Shown here: positions 16,828-25,266 of the stretch, one piece after another
How positions within the stretch are numbered: position 1 is the first letter of the stretch
How the letters are laid out: each line of letters begins with the position of its first letter
From: Paenibacillus sp. JDR-2
GTDB taxonomy: Bacteria > Bacillota > Bacilli > Paenibacillales > Paenibacillaceae
Reading direction: 5' to 3'
Assembly: GCF_000023585.1 (NCBI RefSeq)
Contig: NC_012914.1
Coordinates: forward strand, 4,742,001 to 4,806,000
Length of the DNA: 64,000 nt
Made by a program: the position numbers and the translations under genes
Notes under the pieces: generated by a model
The model's database searches: none
Told to the model about the DNA's origin: nothing
What the model saw: the letters and a program-made list of their open reading frames with translations, nothing else

Positions 16828-18192
16828 TTAAGGCTGGTTCGCTTGGAACAAGATTGAACCCACGATATGGTCGTCAACGACCGAAAAAGACTTGGGAATG
16901 TCCATTTGATAAGCATTTCGAAAATAAGTGCATATCTTCGAGCCGTGGTGAGCGGGATGCTTAGGCGGATGCGAGGCTTTGCGGGTATGCCGATTGTTCA
17001 GAAGCGTTTCATACAGCTCTTCGATCCGTTCCGCCATTGCGGGGAGCGACCATTGCTTGAGGCCCCAGCTGTGCCCGTTCTTGGCTAATCGGTTGCGAAG
17101 CGGCTTGTTCTCGATCAGCAGTTGCAGGCAGCGCGACAGCTCGCCGCTATCCCCGGCTCTTGCCATCAGACCGGTCTGACCGTGCTGAACCATCTCCGGA
17201 ATACCTCCGGCATCCGAAACAAGTATCGGCCTGCTTGCGAGCTGAGCTTCCATGACGGCATACGGTTGGTTGTCATTTAAGCTCGGAAGGACGATAATAT
17301 CCGCTTGCCGCATTAACGCAGGCACGTCATTCCTGCTTCCCGCAAATACAACATAAGGCGATAAGCCGAGCTCAAGCGCTTTGGCCTCCAGCTCTGCCCG
17401 GAGAGTGCCGTCGCCAACAAACAGGCATCTCCAATCGTTCCTGGATTGCTTGAGCAGATGCAAGGCATCCAACAAGCTGCTGTGTCCTTTTACTTTATCC
17501 AGGCGGGCCGGGCATAGAATATTGCAGTTGTCTTTCGGAAGCCTGAATGAATTTCTTTCTTTTGTGCGCTCTAAAAAAAGCTCGATGTTCATTCCGTAAG
17601 GCACCACTTCCATGTGATCACCAGGCACCAAATAACTGCCAAGCGTCCGATGCAGCCAGTTGGTCGGTACGACGGCCAAATCACTTGAGGTAGCCCCATA
17701 ATATTCTCTGGCGCAGGCATACTTCCAAATTGAATCGGATGGCGTCCGCCCTTCCAGGGATACCCAGAAATCGGTTGCCAGACAGCCGTGTATCGTATTG
17801 ATCAAGGGAATACGATCCGGCTTGATCTGCCATAAGGCACGCGAGGAAATCACGTCTTGCGCGTGGATGATATCATAGCCGCGAAGGCCCAAATACGAGG
17901 CAGCCAGCGCATAAGAGCAAAACTCGATTTCCTGTTCCACGATCCAAGAGTCAATTGGAATCGGCTGCGAGGCATACACCGCTTTTATTTCTTTTTCTAT
18001 CAATGGCCTAAACAGCTTTTTCTCAACCCTGCGGCCGGTATTCACGATATAGTAGCTGTTCTCGTCCGGATGTCTCGCGAGTATGTCTACTTCATGTCCG
18101 AGCTTCTCCAGACTGGCTTTCAGATCCTGAATATATACCCATACCCCGCCTACATGCGGAATCAGCCAATACGTTGCTATAAGAATTTTCAT
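16828..18192 (-). CDS. GT4 family glycosyltransferase (1 of 3 in locus)
   Basis: 454-residue GT-B fold glycosyltransferase. The N-terminal acceptor domain begins MKILIATYWLIPHVGGV; the donor domain carries CPARLDKVKGH (Arg230, Lys235) and the nucleotide-sugar signature SLNDNQPYAVMEAQ, where Asp307 takes the place of the first Glu of the EX7E motif (Glu315 kept). About 55 residues at the end are an extension not shared with the other two copies. The start overlaps the stop of the preceding GT4 gene by 4 bases (ATGA), so the two are probably co-translated. Retaining transfer of a hexose or similar sugar is expected; donor and acceptor are unknown. Confidence 0.88.
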   Translation of the reverse strand: MKILIATYWLIPHVGGVWVYIQDLKASLEKLGHEVDILARHPDENSYYIVNTGRRVEKKLFRPLIEKEIKAVYASQPIPIDSWIVEQEIEFCSYALAASYLGLRGYDIIHAQDVISSRALWQIKPDRIPLINTIHGCLATDFWVSLEGRTPSDSIWKYACAREYYGATSSDLAVVPTNWLHRTLGSYLVPGDHMEVVPYGMNIELFLERTKERNSFRLPKDNCNILCPARLDKVKGHSSLLDALHLLKQSRNDWRCLFVGDGTLRAELEAKALELGLSPYVVFAGSRNDVPALMRQADIIVLPSLNDNQPYAVMEAQLASRPILVSDAGGIPEMVQHGQTGLMARAGDSGELSRCLQLLIENKPLRNRLAKNGHSWGLKQWSLPAMAERIEELYETLLNNRHTRKASHPPKHPAHHGSKICTYFRNAYQMDIPKSFSVVDDHIVGSILFQANQP

Positions 18193-19409
18193 AGGCTGTC
18201 AGCACGCTTCGAAGCTATGGTTTTCTCGTAAAGAAGAATAGTCCGGTTAATCATCGTTCGTAATGACCAATTGCGAAGACCTTGATATCTCGCTTGATTG
18301 GCCAACTTCTTTCTCTGGTCTTCATCGCTAAGCAGTTGGTTTAAGCCCCTGCATAACAGATTCGCCTTCCCGTTTGGAAAGAGCACGCCCGTCTTTCCAT
18401 TGTCAATCATTTCAGGTATTCCCCCTGTGTCTGAAGCAATGATGGGTTTTCCAGCCACCTGCGCTTCCATTACGACAAACGGCAAATTGTCATGTATGCT
18501 TGGCAGAACAATCAAATCCGCTTCCTGCAGCAGAAGCGCCATGTTATTTTGGTGACCAAGAAAGCTAACCTGTTGACCTAACCCCAACTGGCTTACCGAT
18601 TGTTCCAGCTGGCTGCGCATGGGACCGTCCCCGGCCAACCAGCAAATCCAATCCGAACGGATTTCCTTTAGCTTAGACAAAGCTTGCAGCAGCACTTGAT
18701 GCCCCTTCACAGGATCGAGACGCGCAGGACATAGAATTAATTTCAAGCCGTTTTTATTAAAGGCAGGCGTATAGAGGGCGGATTGATGGAGGAATTTCAT
18801 CGTATCGAAGCCATAGGGAATAACGGATGCCGAGGAATTTGTTCGGCCTGGTTTTACGTCATACTGCCGCTTAAGCCACCCGGAAGGAAAGATAATCTGG
18901 TCTGCTGCTAATCTTCCGTAATGATCAAGCGCTTTCGCCCATTCCCAGGATAAGGAGCGCTTCGAAACAACACCCTGATACCTCCACTCCGCCGCCAGAT
19001 CTCCGTGAAGAGTTAATAGCAGCGGAATATTGTGCGGTTTCACTTCATAGGCTCCTGTCGCGGAGATAACATCCTGCGCGTGGATGAGATCATAGTCATC
19101 CAATCTGAAATGGGATAACGCTTGACGGAAAGCGATGCGCTCGCTTTCCATATCGGCCAGCCAAGCGTCAAAGGAAGGCAGCTTTTTATTGTATCGCGTA
19201 CCGATCTGCCGTTTTACCGCCGCCGAAACCAATGGTTTATCGATGGTTTTCCCCTTGTCTACTATGTGGTATTTCATTCCCGTTTCATTGTGGGAGATAA
19301 TATCCACTTCATGACCAAGGTCTTCGAGTCCCTTCCTTAATGCCAGCGTATAAGTGGAAACTCCGCCGGAATAAGGAATACACCAATAGGAAACAAGTGC
19401 AATCTTCAT
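18189..19409 (-). CDS. GT4 family glycosyltransferase (2 of 3 in locus)
   Basis: 406 residues, GT-B fold. Starts MKIALVSYWCIPYSGGVSTY, shares YDLIHAQDVIS with the other two copies, then CPARLDPVKGH and SIHDNLPFVVMEAQ in the donor domain. Like its relatives it has Asp in place of the first Glu of EX7E, a variant known among GT4 enzymes. The ATG follows GGAGGAGGG. It sits 18 bases after the epimerase gene and overlaps the next glycosyltransferase. Membrane segments are absent, so it works in the cytoplasm. Confidence 0.88.
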   Translation of the reverse strand: MKIALVSYWCIPYSGGVSTYTLALRKGLEDLGHEVDIISHNETGMKYHIVDKGKTIDKPLVSAAVKRQIGTRYNKKLPSFDAWLADMESERIAFRQALSHFRLDDYDLIHAQDVISATGAYEVKPHNIPLLLTLHGDLAAEWRYQGVVSKRSLSWEWAKALDHYGRLAADQIIFPSGWLKRQYDVKPGRTNSSASVIPYGFDTMKFLHQSALYTPAFNKNGLKLILCPARLDPVKGHQVLLQALSKLKEIRSDWICWLAGDGPMRSQLEQSVSQLGLGQQVSFLGHQNNMALLLQEADLIVLPSIHDNLPFVVMEAQVAGKPIIASDTGGIPEMIDNGKTGVLFPNGKANLLCRGLNQLLSDEDQRKKLANQARYQGLRNWSLRTMINRTILLYEKTIASKRADSL

Positions 19410-19427
19410 TCCGCTTCCCTCCTCCGG

Positions 19428-20405
19428 CTAGACCGTCTCCAAGCTGATCCGTTCCCGGTACCATTCAATCGTTTTAATAAGTCCTTGTTCCAGAGAAACG
19501 GAAGGCTTATAGCCAAGGATAGTCTCTGCCCGAGTCAAATCGGGCTCGCGGGCCGGCATATCCTCGTAACCCGGACCATAAGCCTCCGCATAGGATTTGA
19601 GTATTACCGGAGATGTAGAGCGGCTTAGCTGAATGATTAGCTGCGCAAGCTGGATAATCGTCACGGAATGAGTCGAGCCGACATTAAAGGCCAGACCGTC
19701 TGCCTCCGGACTAAGCGCCGCGATCGTTCCGCTTACGGTATCGTCCACAAAGGTGAAGCATCTACGCTGCGTACCGCTCCCGTATACCTCAAGAGGTTCT
19801 CCTTTTAAAGCGGCGGTGATAAATCTGGCCACGACCCCTCCGTATTGCGAGTTGGTTTGTCTAGGTCCGTAGGCATTGAAATAACGGAGCACCGTCACCG
19901 GAAGCCCTTTCGCCGCATACGCAAAGCACATATGCTCGTCGATGGATTTGGCCGTTGCATAACTCCAGCGATGAATGGAAGGCGCACCGTAAACGCGGTC
20001 CGACATCTCGTTAAACGGCAGCTTCTCGTTTTTCCCGTAAATCTCCGAGGTTGATGCGAATATAACTTTCGTGCGGCTCGGATAAGCCAGTTCAAGAATA
20101 TTGCGGGTTCCGTCGATGTTGCCTTCAATGACCTTTATTGGATCCTCTACCGTATTTTTCACTCCAAGCACAGCTGCTAGATGATAGACCGTATCTACAT
20201 GACTCATGCATTTCTTCACTAGCTTCCGGTCCAGAACCGACCCTTCTATAAGCCTATGCCGCGGATGATTGGACAAGTGAGCGAGAAACTCAGGCCTTCC
20301 GTTCGAGAAATCGTCCAACGTCCAGACGGTATGCCCTGCCGCCAACAAGCTTTCCACAAGATGAGAGCCAATGAATCCTGCCCCGCCTGTTACTAATATT
20401 TTCAA
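19428..20405 (-). CDS. NAD-dependent nucleotide-sugar epimerase/decarboxylase
   Basis: 325-residue extended short-chain dehydrogenase. GGAGFIGSH is at 7-15, the catalytic Tyr149-x3-Lys153 lies in RWSYATAKS, and RYFNAYGPRQ and GSGTQRRCFTFVDD follow. The ending MPAREPDLTRAETILGYKPS is typical of UDP-glucuronate decarboxylases and 4-epimerases. Since the preceding gene encodes a UDP-sugar 6-dehydrogenase, it may act on the resulting uronate, by decarboxylation or C4 epimerisation. This is an inference. The start codon is TTG behind AAGGAGGGAG. Confidence 0.85.
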   Translation of the reverse strand: MKILVTGGAGFIGSHLVESLLAAGHTVWTLDDFSNGRPEFLAHLSNHPRHRLIEGSVLDRKLVKKCMSHVDTVYHLAAVLGVKNTVEDPIKVIEGNIDGTRNILELAYPSRTKVIFASTSEIYGKNEKLPFNEMSDRVYGAPSIHRWSYATAKSIDEHMCFAYAAKGLPVTVLRYFNAYGPRQTNSQYGGVVARFITAALKGEPLEVYGSGTQRRCFTFVDDTVSGTIAALSPEADGLAFNVGSTHSVTIIQLAQLIIQLSRSTSPVILKSYAEAYGPGYEDMPAREPDLTRAETILGYKPSVSLEQGLIKTIEWYRERISLETV

Positions 20406-20417
20406 AAAACTCCCTCC

Positions 20418-21692
20418 TTAAATTAGGATAATGTTATTCCGGTCCGCAAGTTTGCCTGTAGCATTCCTCGTATCCAAGATGATAGGGGTATGAGCTGCAA
20501 TCAGTTCGTACGAAATATTGGAATGGTCCGTCAGAATGACCGTGCAATCGTAATTTTTCATATTCCGCGCAGTAAGCGGGATCGAATGGAGAGTTGTTTC
20601 GCCAATTTGCAGTTCGTTTACGTAAGGGTCGAAAAAACCGACATGGACGCCTTCTTGCAGCAATTGTTCAATAATAGGCAAAGCGATGGATTCGCGCATA
20701 TCATTAACGTCTTTTTTATACGTGACGCCAATAATCAGCACGCTGCTGCCCTTCAGCTCTTTAGGCTTTAAGATTTTGGAAACTCTCCCAACAATATAAG
20801 CGGGCATACTCTCGTTTACATGGGAGCTAAGCTCGATGAAAGGCATATCGATCTGATGCTCTCTCGCCTTCCAGAGCAAATACAATGGATCAACCGGTAT
20901 GCAATGTCCGCCAATTCCCGGACCGGGATAATATTTGGTAAATCCAAACGGCTTTGTCCCTGCTGCTTCAATAACTTCCCAAAGATTGATATCCAGCTCT
21001 TCGCATAGCTTTAGAAGGCTGTTCATAAAAGAAATGTTCAGGAATCGCTGGCAGTTTTCCAACAGCTTCGTCATTTCCGCGGCCCGAGGGGACGAGACGA
21101 CCACCACCTTCTCGAATGCGGTACCGTAGACTTCTTTGGCGTACGAGGTGCTTGCCGGATTCACTCCGCCTACGACCTTCGGGATTTGCGACAGCTCCCA
21201 ATGCGATCCGGGATCGATCCGTTCCGGCGAATAAGCAAGCAGAAGATCCTTTCCGACCTCCAGTCCCGTGGTCTCCAGAAGCGGCTTCAAGACTTCCTCG
21301 CTGGTCCCCGGGAAGGTGGAGCTCTCAAGGGCGACAAGCTGGCCTCTACGCAAATGAGGAAGTATGCAGCGTGTGGCGTTTATCACAAATTTCAAATCCG
21401 GCTGCATATGCTCGTCAAGCGGTGTCGGAACGCACAAAATAATGACATCCGCCTTCTCTATGACTTCAAACGAATGGCTGACATGAAAGTTTTTCCCGCT
21501 GAAGAGCTCTCGAATATCGTTTCTCTTATAGTCCGATAAATAGGATTGACGTTTCTGCAGCATTTGAATCTTGCGAATATCGGTATCGATTCCGTATACC
21601 GTATTCCCCTTCTCTACGAACAGCTTCGCGAGCGGCAATCCGACATAACCCAGGCCGATTATGGCGATTTTATATTTATGGGCAAGCTCCAA
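20418..21692 (-). CDS. nucleotide sugar 6-dehydrogenase (WbpA/UDP-GlcNAc or UDP-Glc type)
   Basis: 424 residues. The N-terminal Rossmann domain IAIIGLGYVGLPLA and LCVPTPL are characteristic. The catalytic Cys264 sits in PGPGIGGHCIPVDP, and the C-terminal UDP-binding domain has IGVTYKKDVNDMRES. It oxidises the C6 hydroxyl of a UDP-hexose to the uronate with two NAD+. Sequence details (GHCIPVDP, KKDVNDMRES) fit the UDP-N-acetylhexosamine group better than Ugd, but this is not decisive. The start codon is TTG after GAAGGAG. First gene of the operon that continues through the epimerase, two glycosyltransferases and the propeller protein. Confidence 0.88.
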   Translation of the reverse strand: MELAHKYKIAIIGLGYVGLPLAKLFVEKGNTVYGIDTDIRKIQMLQKRQSYLSDYKRNDIRELFSGKNFHVSHSFEVIEKADVIILCVPTPLDEHMQPDLKFVINATRCILPHLRRGQLVALESSTFPGTSEEVLKPLLETTGLEVGKDLLLAYSPERIDPGSHWELSQIPKVVGGVNPASTSYAKEVYGTAFEKVVVVSSPRAAEMTKLLENCQRFLNISFMNSLLKLCEELDINLWEVIEAAGTKPFGFTKYYPGPGIGGHCIPVDPLYLLWKAREHQIDMPFIELSSHVNESMPAYIVGRVSKILKPKELKGSSVLIIGVTYKKDVNDMRESIALPIIEQLLQEGVHVGFFDPYVNELQIGETTLHSIPLTARNMKNYDCTVILTDHSNISYELIAAHTPIILDTRNATGKLADRNNIILI

Positions 21693-21922
21693 TCTCTTTC
21701 AACTCCTTCAATTCATCTTCTAGCATGATACGCAAATGAATTAGAGACGCATTGGATTAACGTCTAAAGGCTATGAAAATAGTAGTTTATCCCGAAGTTA
21801 CGGACTAAAAGAGATAAGTGCCCCGTTTTAGCGATTATTGTTGAAATCTATCTTTTTTACAGGACTGCTTAATAGGGAGATGCCCGTCCGGAAATACGGC
21901 CGAAATAGGTTCGTGTACGTTA

Positions 21923-21949
21923 ACAATACTTTGGTTGAATCATATACTA
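21923..21949 (+). promoter_or_regulatory. sigma-K type promoter of the third GT4 gene
   Basis: AC, 16 bases, then CATATACTA: an exact match to the sigma-K consensus AC-N16/17-CATANNNTA. It ends 31 bases before the ATG, leaving room for the GGAGG site. The rest of the 288-base divergent gap holds no gene; I found no comparable match for the minus-strand operon. Confidence 0.65.
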
Positions 21950-21980
21950 ATGGGACGACGGACCAATCGGAGGACAAAAC

Positions 21981-23354
21981 ATGCGAATATTAATCGCTTG
22001 CATGTGGGCACTGCCGCATGCAGGCGGCGTAAATACCTATGTCAATCAACTGGTCAAGGGATTACAAGGTGCCGGGCATGAAGTTGATATATTTTCCTCA
22101 ACACCGGATGCGCAAGGCTTCTATATTCCAAGCAGAAATTTATCGATAGAGAAAAGCAGGCTGGCTCCTCTCATTACCCGCCAAACGGAACTTTATTTGA
22201 ATGAATTGCTGCCGGGGATCGATCCTTGGATCAAACAAGCAGAGGTTGATAGATTGTGCATGGAAGCAGCCGGTTTGTATTTTGGATTGACCGAATACGA
22301 TGTCATACACGCGCAGGACATCGTAAGCGCACACGCGATTGCGCGCGTTAAGCCTGCGCATATCCCCCTCGTTACCACCATTCATGGCTGTCTGACCAAG
22401 GAATGGTTTGTTAAATTGAAAGAAATGGGCATGACCGACCAAAATATTAACTCTCCCTTATGGTACTATTCGTCCTTGCGGGAGTTTCTTGGCGCAACGG
22501 TCGGCGATGTAACGATTTCTCCTTCGCTTTGGTTAAAAAACGAACTGGTCAATGACTTTGCTGTTCCCGAAGAACGCGTGACGGTCAGTCATTACGGGAT
22601 AGATATCGCGGAATTCCAGAATAAAATGCTAAGAGAGCCAACGACGATTAAACCCTTGGCGGAGAAAGTATTTATATGCCCCGCCCGCTTTGATATCGTC
22701 AAAGGACATTCCACTCTCATTCATGCCTTAGCCAAGCTGAAGGAAGATCGTTCGGACTGGGTTTGCTGGCTGGTCGGAGACGGTTTCCTTCGCGATGAAT
22801 TAATTCAACTCACCAATCAGCTTGGTCTGGCCAATCATATTCTCTTCTGGGGACACCGGGAGGACGTGCCCGAAATGATGCAGCAAGCTGATTTTGTCGT
22901 TCTTCCCAGCATGCAGGACAATCAGCCGTTTGCGATCATTGAAGCTCAGATTGCAGGTAAACCGGTCATCACCTCTGATGCCGGGGGCATTCCGGAAATG
23001 GTTACTCACCTTCAGAACGGGCTGATATCCCGCTTGGGAGACCCTGAGCAGCTTTATTCTTGCCTTCGAACAGCCCTGGAAGAGCCGGAGCTGTTAAGCG
23101 TGATGGCCGACCAGGCGAAAACGTGGGGGCATCATCATTGGTCATTGTCTACGATGATCTCACGGGTTCTGGAGCTGTATGAGTCCGCCCGGAGTAAACA
23201 TACGGAGGAGCGCCTTGCCTTTGAGGCTCAATCTGGGGAACAAGTCATTTCAATGCCAGAGGAGGACCGCAAATGGGTTACATCAAGAAAAAGAAAACGG
23301 TCAGCTCGAAAAACAAAAAAATATCGAAAAAAAATAAAAGGTTTAAAAAGATAA
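21981..23354 (+). CDS. GT4 family glycosyltransferase (3 of 3) with basic tail
   Basis: 457 residues. The GT-B body (about 1-405) matches the other two copies: start MRILIACMWALPHAGGVNTY, YDVIHAQDIVS, CPARFDIVKGH, SMQDNQPFAIIEAQ (Asp-x7-Glu). The last about 30 residues are very rich in Lys and Arg (SRKRKRSARKTKKYRKKIKG) and are encoded in sequence that also encodes, in another frame, the start of the next gene. ATG preceded by CGGAGGA. The sigma-K promoter upstream predicts mother-cell expression late in sporulation, pointing to glycosylation of a spore-coat or exosporium component. Confidence 0.87.
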   Translation: MRILIACMWALPHAGGVNTYVNQLVKGLQGAGHEVDIFSSTPDAQGFYIPSRNLSIEKSRLAPLITRQTELYLNELLPGIDPWIKQAEVDRLCMEAAGLYFGLTEYDVIHAQDIVSAHAIARVKPAHIPLVTTIHGCLTKEWFVKLKEMGMTDQNINSPLWYYSSLREFLGATVGDVTISPSLWLKNELVNDFAVPEERVTVSHYGIDIAEFQNKMLREPTTIKPLAEKVFICPARFDIVKGHSTLIHALAKLKEDRSDWVCWLVGDGFLRDELIQLTNQLGLANHILFWGHREDVPEMMQQADFVVLPSMQDNQPFAIIEAQIAGKPVITSDAGGIPEMVTHLQNGLISRLGDPEQLYSCLRTALEEPELLSVMADQAKTWGHHHWSLSTMISRVLELYESARSKHTEERLAFEAQSGEQVISMPEEDRKWVTSRKRKRSARKTKKYRKKIKGLKR

Positions 23355-23614
23355 AAACGGCAAAAAAGCCGTTTAAGAAACGAAGAAGGAAGCATGTGCC
23401 GGCTGCGGTCGAAACGCTAAACCTCGCACCTCTCTTTGCTTCGCCGCTTGATCCAAGCTTAATCCTTTCAAAAGCGGATGAAGAGGTCTGGAGGCGTATT
23501 CTGCAAGCTCAGCCCAAAGGTTACGCCCTCCCTGACAGCTTTACCTTTCAAAGGCTTAAACAAGTCATTTCTCCGATAATAGCACCCGGCTCGGAGGGAA
23601 CGGTGGCGCAATAA
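23273..23614 (+). CDS. small Lys/Arg-rich protein of unknown function
   Basis: 113 residues: the first 40 are almost all Lys, Arg, Ser and Asn (MGYIKKKKTVSSKNKKISKK..); the rest is a compact domain (LSKADEEVWRRILQAQPKGY). It overlaps the end of the glycosyltransferase gene by 82 bases in a different frame, yet has its own GAGGAGG site 8 bases before the ATG, which supports it being real. No family recognised. The basic head could bind nucleic acid or an acidic surface polymer; late sporulation genes often encode such basic proteins. It ends at a strong terminator. Confidence 0.7.
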   Translation: MGYIKKKKTVSSKNKKISKKNKRFKKIKTAKKPFKKRRRKHVPAAVETLNLAPLFASPLDPSLILSKADEEVWRRILQAQPKGYALPDSFTFQRLKQVISPIIAPGSEGTVAQ

Positions 23615-23615
23615 A

Positions 23616-23648
23616 AAGAGCAGGCCGTTAAGTAAACGGCCTGCTCTT
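23616..23648. terminator. bidirectional terminator
   Basis: Hairpin AAGAGCAGGCCGTT / AACGGCCTGCTCTT with a 5-base loop, between the convergent basic-protein and MerR genes. Confidence 0.85.
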
Positions 23649-23649
23649 C

Positions 23650-24045
23650 CTATTCTTCCCGCTCCTGCGGTTTATATAATTCCTGTTCCTTGTAATGCAA
23701 GTGTTGTCCGTAATTTTCTATCTTGGAATCCAGCCGCTCCAGTGTCCTGGTCATTTCTTCGATCCGGAAACGGAGCTGCTCCCGCTGCTCGATAAGCAGC
23801 TCTTTCCTCGCTTCCGTCGTATGGTCGCCCTGCTGGAACAGATTGACGTACTCAATTAATGCTTCAATAGGAAGACCGGCACATCTCATGCATTTTATAA
23901 ATTCAACCCATTTGAGATTATCCTCGGTATATTCCCGAATGCCATTGTTATTGCGGTTAACGGTCGGAATTAATCCAATTCGTTCATAGTAACGGAGAGT
24001 ATCCTGCGACAGGTCGTACCTGGCGCTTACTTCGGTCATTCTCAT
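23650..24045 (-). CDS. MerR-family regulator, AdhR-like
   Basis: About 131 residues. An N-terminal winged HTH (MTEVSARYDLSQDTLRYYER, with IGLIPTVNRNNNGIREY) is followed by a dimerisation coiled coil. A single Cys stands in FIKCMRCAG, the arrangement by which AdhR/NmlR-type regulators sense aldehydes and other thiol-reactive electrophiles. It lies 42 bases downstream of the alcohol dehydrogenase gene, and the dehydrogenase has a MerR-type promoter. The start is uncertain: two ATGs lie two codons apart, and a TTG further up has no ribosome site; I chose the first ATG after GGAGGGAG. Confidence 0.85.
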   Translation of the reverse strand: MRMTEVSARYDLSQDTLRYYERIGLIPTVNRNNNGIREYTEDNLKWVEFIKCMRCAGLPIEALIEYVNLFQQGDHTTEARKELLIEQREQLRFRIEEMTRTLERLDSKIENYGQHLHYKEQELYKPQEREE

Positions 24046-24087
24046 ACGGATTGTCTCCCTCCTATCAATAATCAATATAACAATAGT

Positions 24088-25128
24088 TTACATCGTAGAC
24101 ATATCGATGACAAACCGGTAACGCACATCGCTGCGCAGTACGCGTTGGTAAGCTTCATCCACCTGATCGGCGTTTATCCGCTCGATTTGCGGCTTAATGC
24201 CATGCTCCGCCGAGAAGTCGAGCATCTCCTGCGTCTCGCGGATGCCGCCCACAAGCGAGCCGGCAAGGCTGCGGCGCTGCATAATCAGGGAGAATGCTCG
24301 GTAAGAATCCGGTTCGGAAGGCGCACCGACGTTAACCAGCGTGCCGTCGACACGGAGCATGGACAGATAAGCATCCACATTCAGATTGGCGGACACGGTA
24401 TTCAAGATCAGATCAAACCGGTTGGCCAGCTCTTTGAACGTATCCGGGTTGCTTGTTGCGTAATAATGATCCGCGCCAAACGCGACGGCCTCTTCCTTTT
24501 TGTTCATCGACTGGCTCAGAACGGTTACTTCCGCTCCCAAGGCATGCGCGTATTGCACCGCCAGATGGCCAAGACCGCCCATGCCAACGATCGCAACCTT
24601 TTTATCCGGGCCGGCATTCCAATGCTTCAAAGGAGAGTACGTTGTAATACCCGCGCATAAAAGCGGGCTTGCAACATCAAGCTCCAGGCTGTCCGGAACA
24701 CGGACAACGAATCGCTCCGTAACAACAATCTTCTGGCTGTAACCGCCGTAAGTCGGCTGCCCGTCATAGTCGAGGGAGTTATAAGTGCTGACTACGCCTT
24801 TCGTACAGAACTGCTCCTCGCCCTGCAGGCAATATTCGCATTCGCCGCAGGAATCTACAAAGCAGCCTACCCCAACGCGGTCGCCAACGGCAAACTTCGT
24901 AACCTCCGCCCCAACAGCTTCCACGACACCAGCAATTTCATGCCCGGGAACAAGCGGGAAGATTGCCTCGCCCCATTCCCCAAAGGCGGTATGGATATCA
25001 GAGTGGCAGATGCCGCTGAATTTAATATCGATTAGAACATCATCCGGACGCAAGGCTCTCCGTTCAATCGTTGTTTTTTCGAAAGGCGCCTTTGCGCTTG
25101 CAACACGAAGTACATGAGATTTACACAT
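24088..25128 (-). CDS. adhA: zinc-dependent alcohol dehydrogenase, AdhA/YahK type
   Basis: 346-residue medium-chain dehydrogenase that reduces aldehydes or oxidises alcohols in the cytoplasm. Catalytic zinc ligands include Cys41 (GICHSD) and His63-Glu64 (PGHE); structural zinc Cys94, 97, 100 and 108 are all present; the NAD(P)-binding motif is GMGGLG. The length and CHSD..W..IFPLVPGHE pattern match NADPH-preferring cinnamyl-alcohol/YahK-type enzymes. Paired with an AdhR-like MerR regulator, as in Bacillus subtilis where the pair answers formaldehyde and methylglyoxal. The ATG follows AAAAGGAG. Confidence 0.9.
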   Translation of the reverse strand: MCKSHVLRVASAKAPFEKTTIERRALRPDDVLIDIKFSGICHSDIHTAFGEWGEAIFPLVPGHEIAGVVEAVGAEVTKFAVGDRVGVGCFVDSCGECEYCLQGEEQFCTKGVVSTYNSLDYDGQPTYGGYSQKIVVTERFVVRVPDSLELDVASPLLCAGITTYSPLKHWNAGPDKKVAIVGMGGLGHLAVQYAHALGAEVTVLSQSMNKKEEAVAFGADHYYATSNPDTFKELANRFDLILNTVSANLNVDAYLSMLRVDGTLVNVGAPSEPDSYRAFSLIMQRRSLAGSLVGGIRETQEMLDFSAEHGIKPQIERINADQVDEAYQRVLRSDVRYRFVIDMSTM

Positions 25129-25174
25129 AAAGTTTCTCTGCTCCTTTTATCCATGAAATAAAGAATACAATCGG

Positions 25175-25205
25175 AGTATACATGCTGGAGTGAACTCCAA
25201 GTCAA
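25175..25205 (-). promoter_or_regulatory. MerR-type promoter and operator of adhA
   Basis: -35 TTGACT and -10 TATACT separated by exactly 19 bases, the over-long spacer needed for MerR-type activation by DNA distortion. The spacer holds a palindrome TGGAGT-TC-ACTCCA centred at about 25192. The fit to the downstream AdhR-like regulator is direct. Confidence 0.88.
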
Positions 25206-25216
25206 CACCCGGTTAA

Positions 25217-25253
25217 CAAAAAAAGGAACTGCCCCCTTCGGAACAGTCCCTTT
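25217..25253 (-). terminator. Rho-independent terminator after the serine hydrolase gene
   Basis: Stem AAAGGGACTG / CAGTTCCTTT followed by seven T on the minus strand. It insulates the adhA promoter from the operon upstream. Confidence 0.85.
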
Positions 25254-25266
25254 CATTAACATTCTA

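Noticed and set aside
20418..21980. Sigma-K or sigma-E promoter for the minus-strand operon
   Set aside because: The nearest CATAGCCTT has no AC at the right distance.
12357..23614. Standard capsule/exopolysaccharide cluster
   Set aside because: No flippase, polymerase, chain-length regulator or initiating transferase is present.
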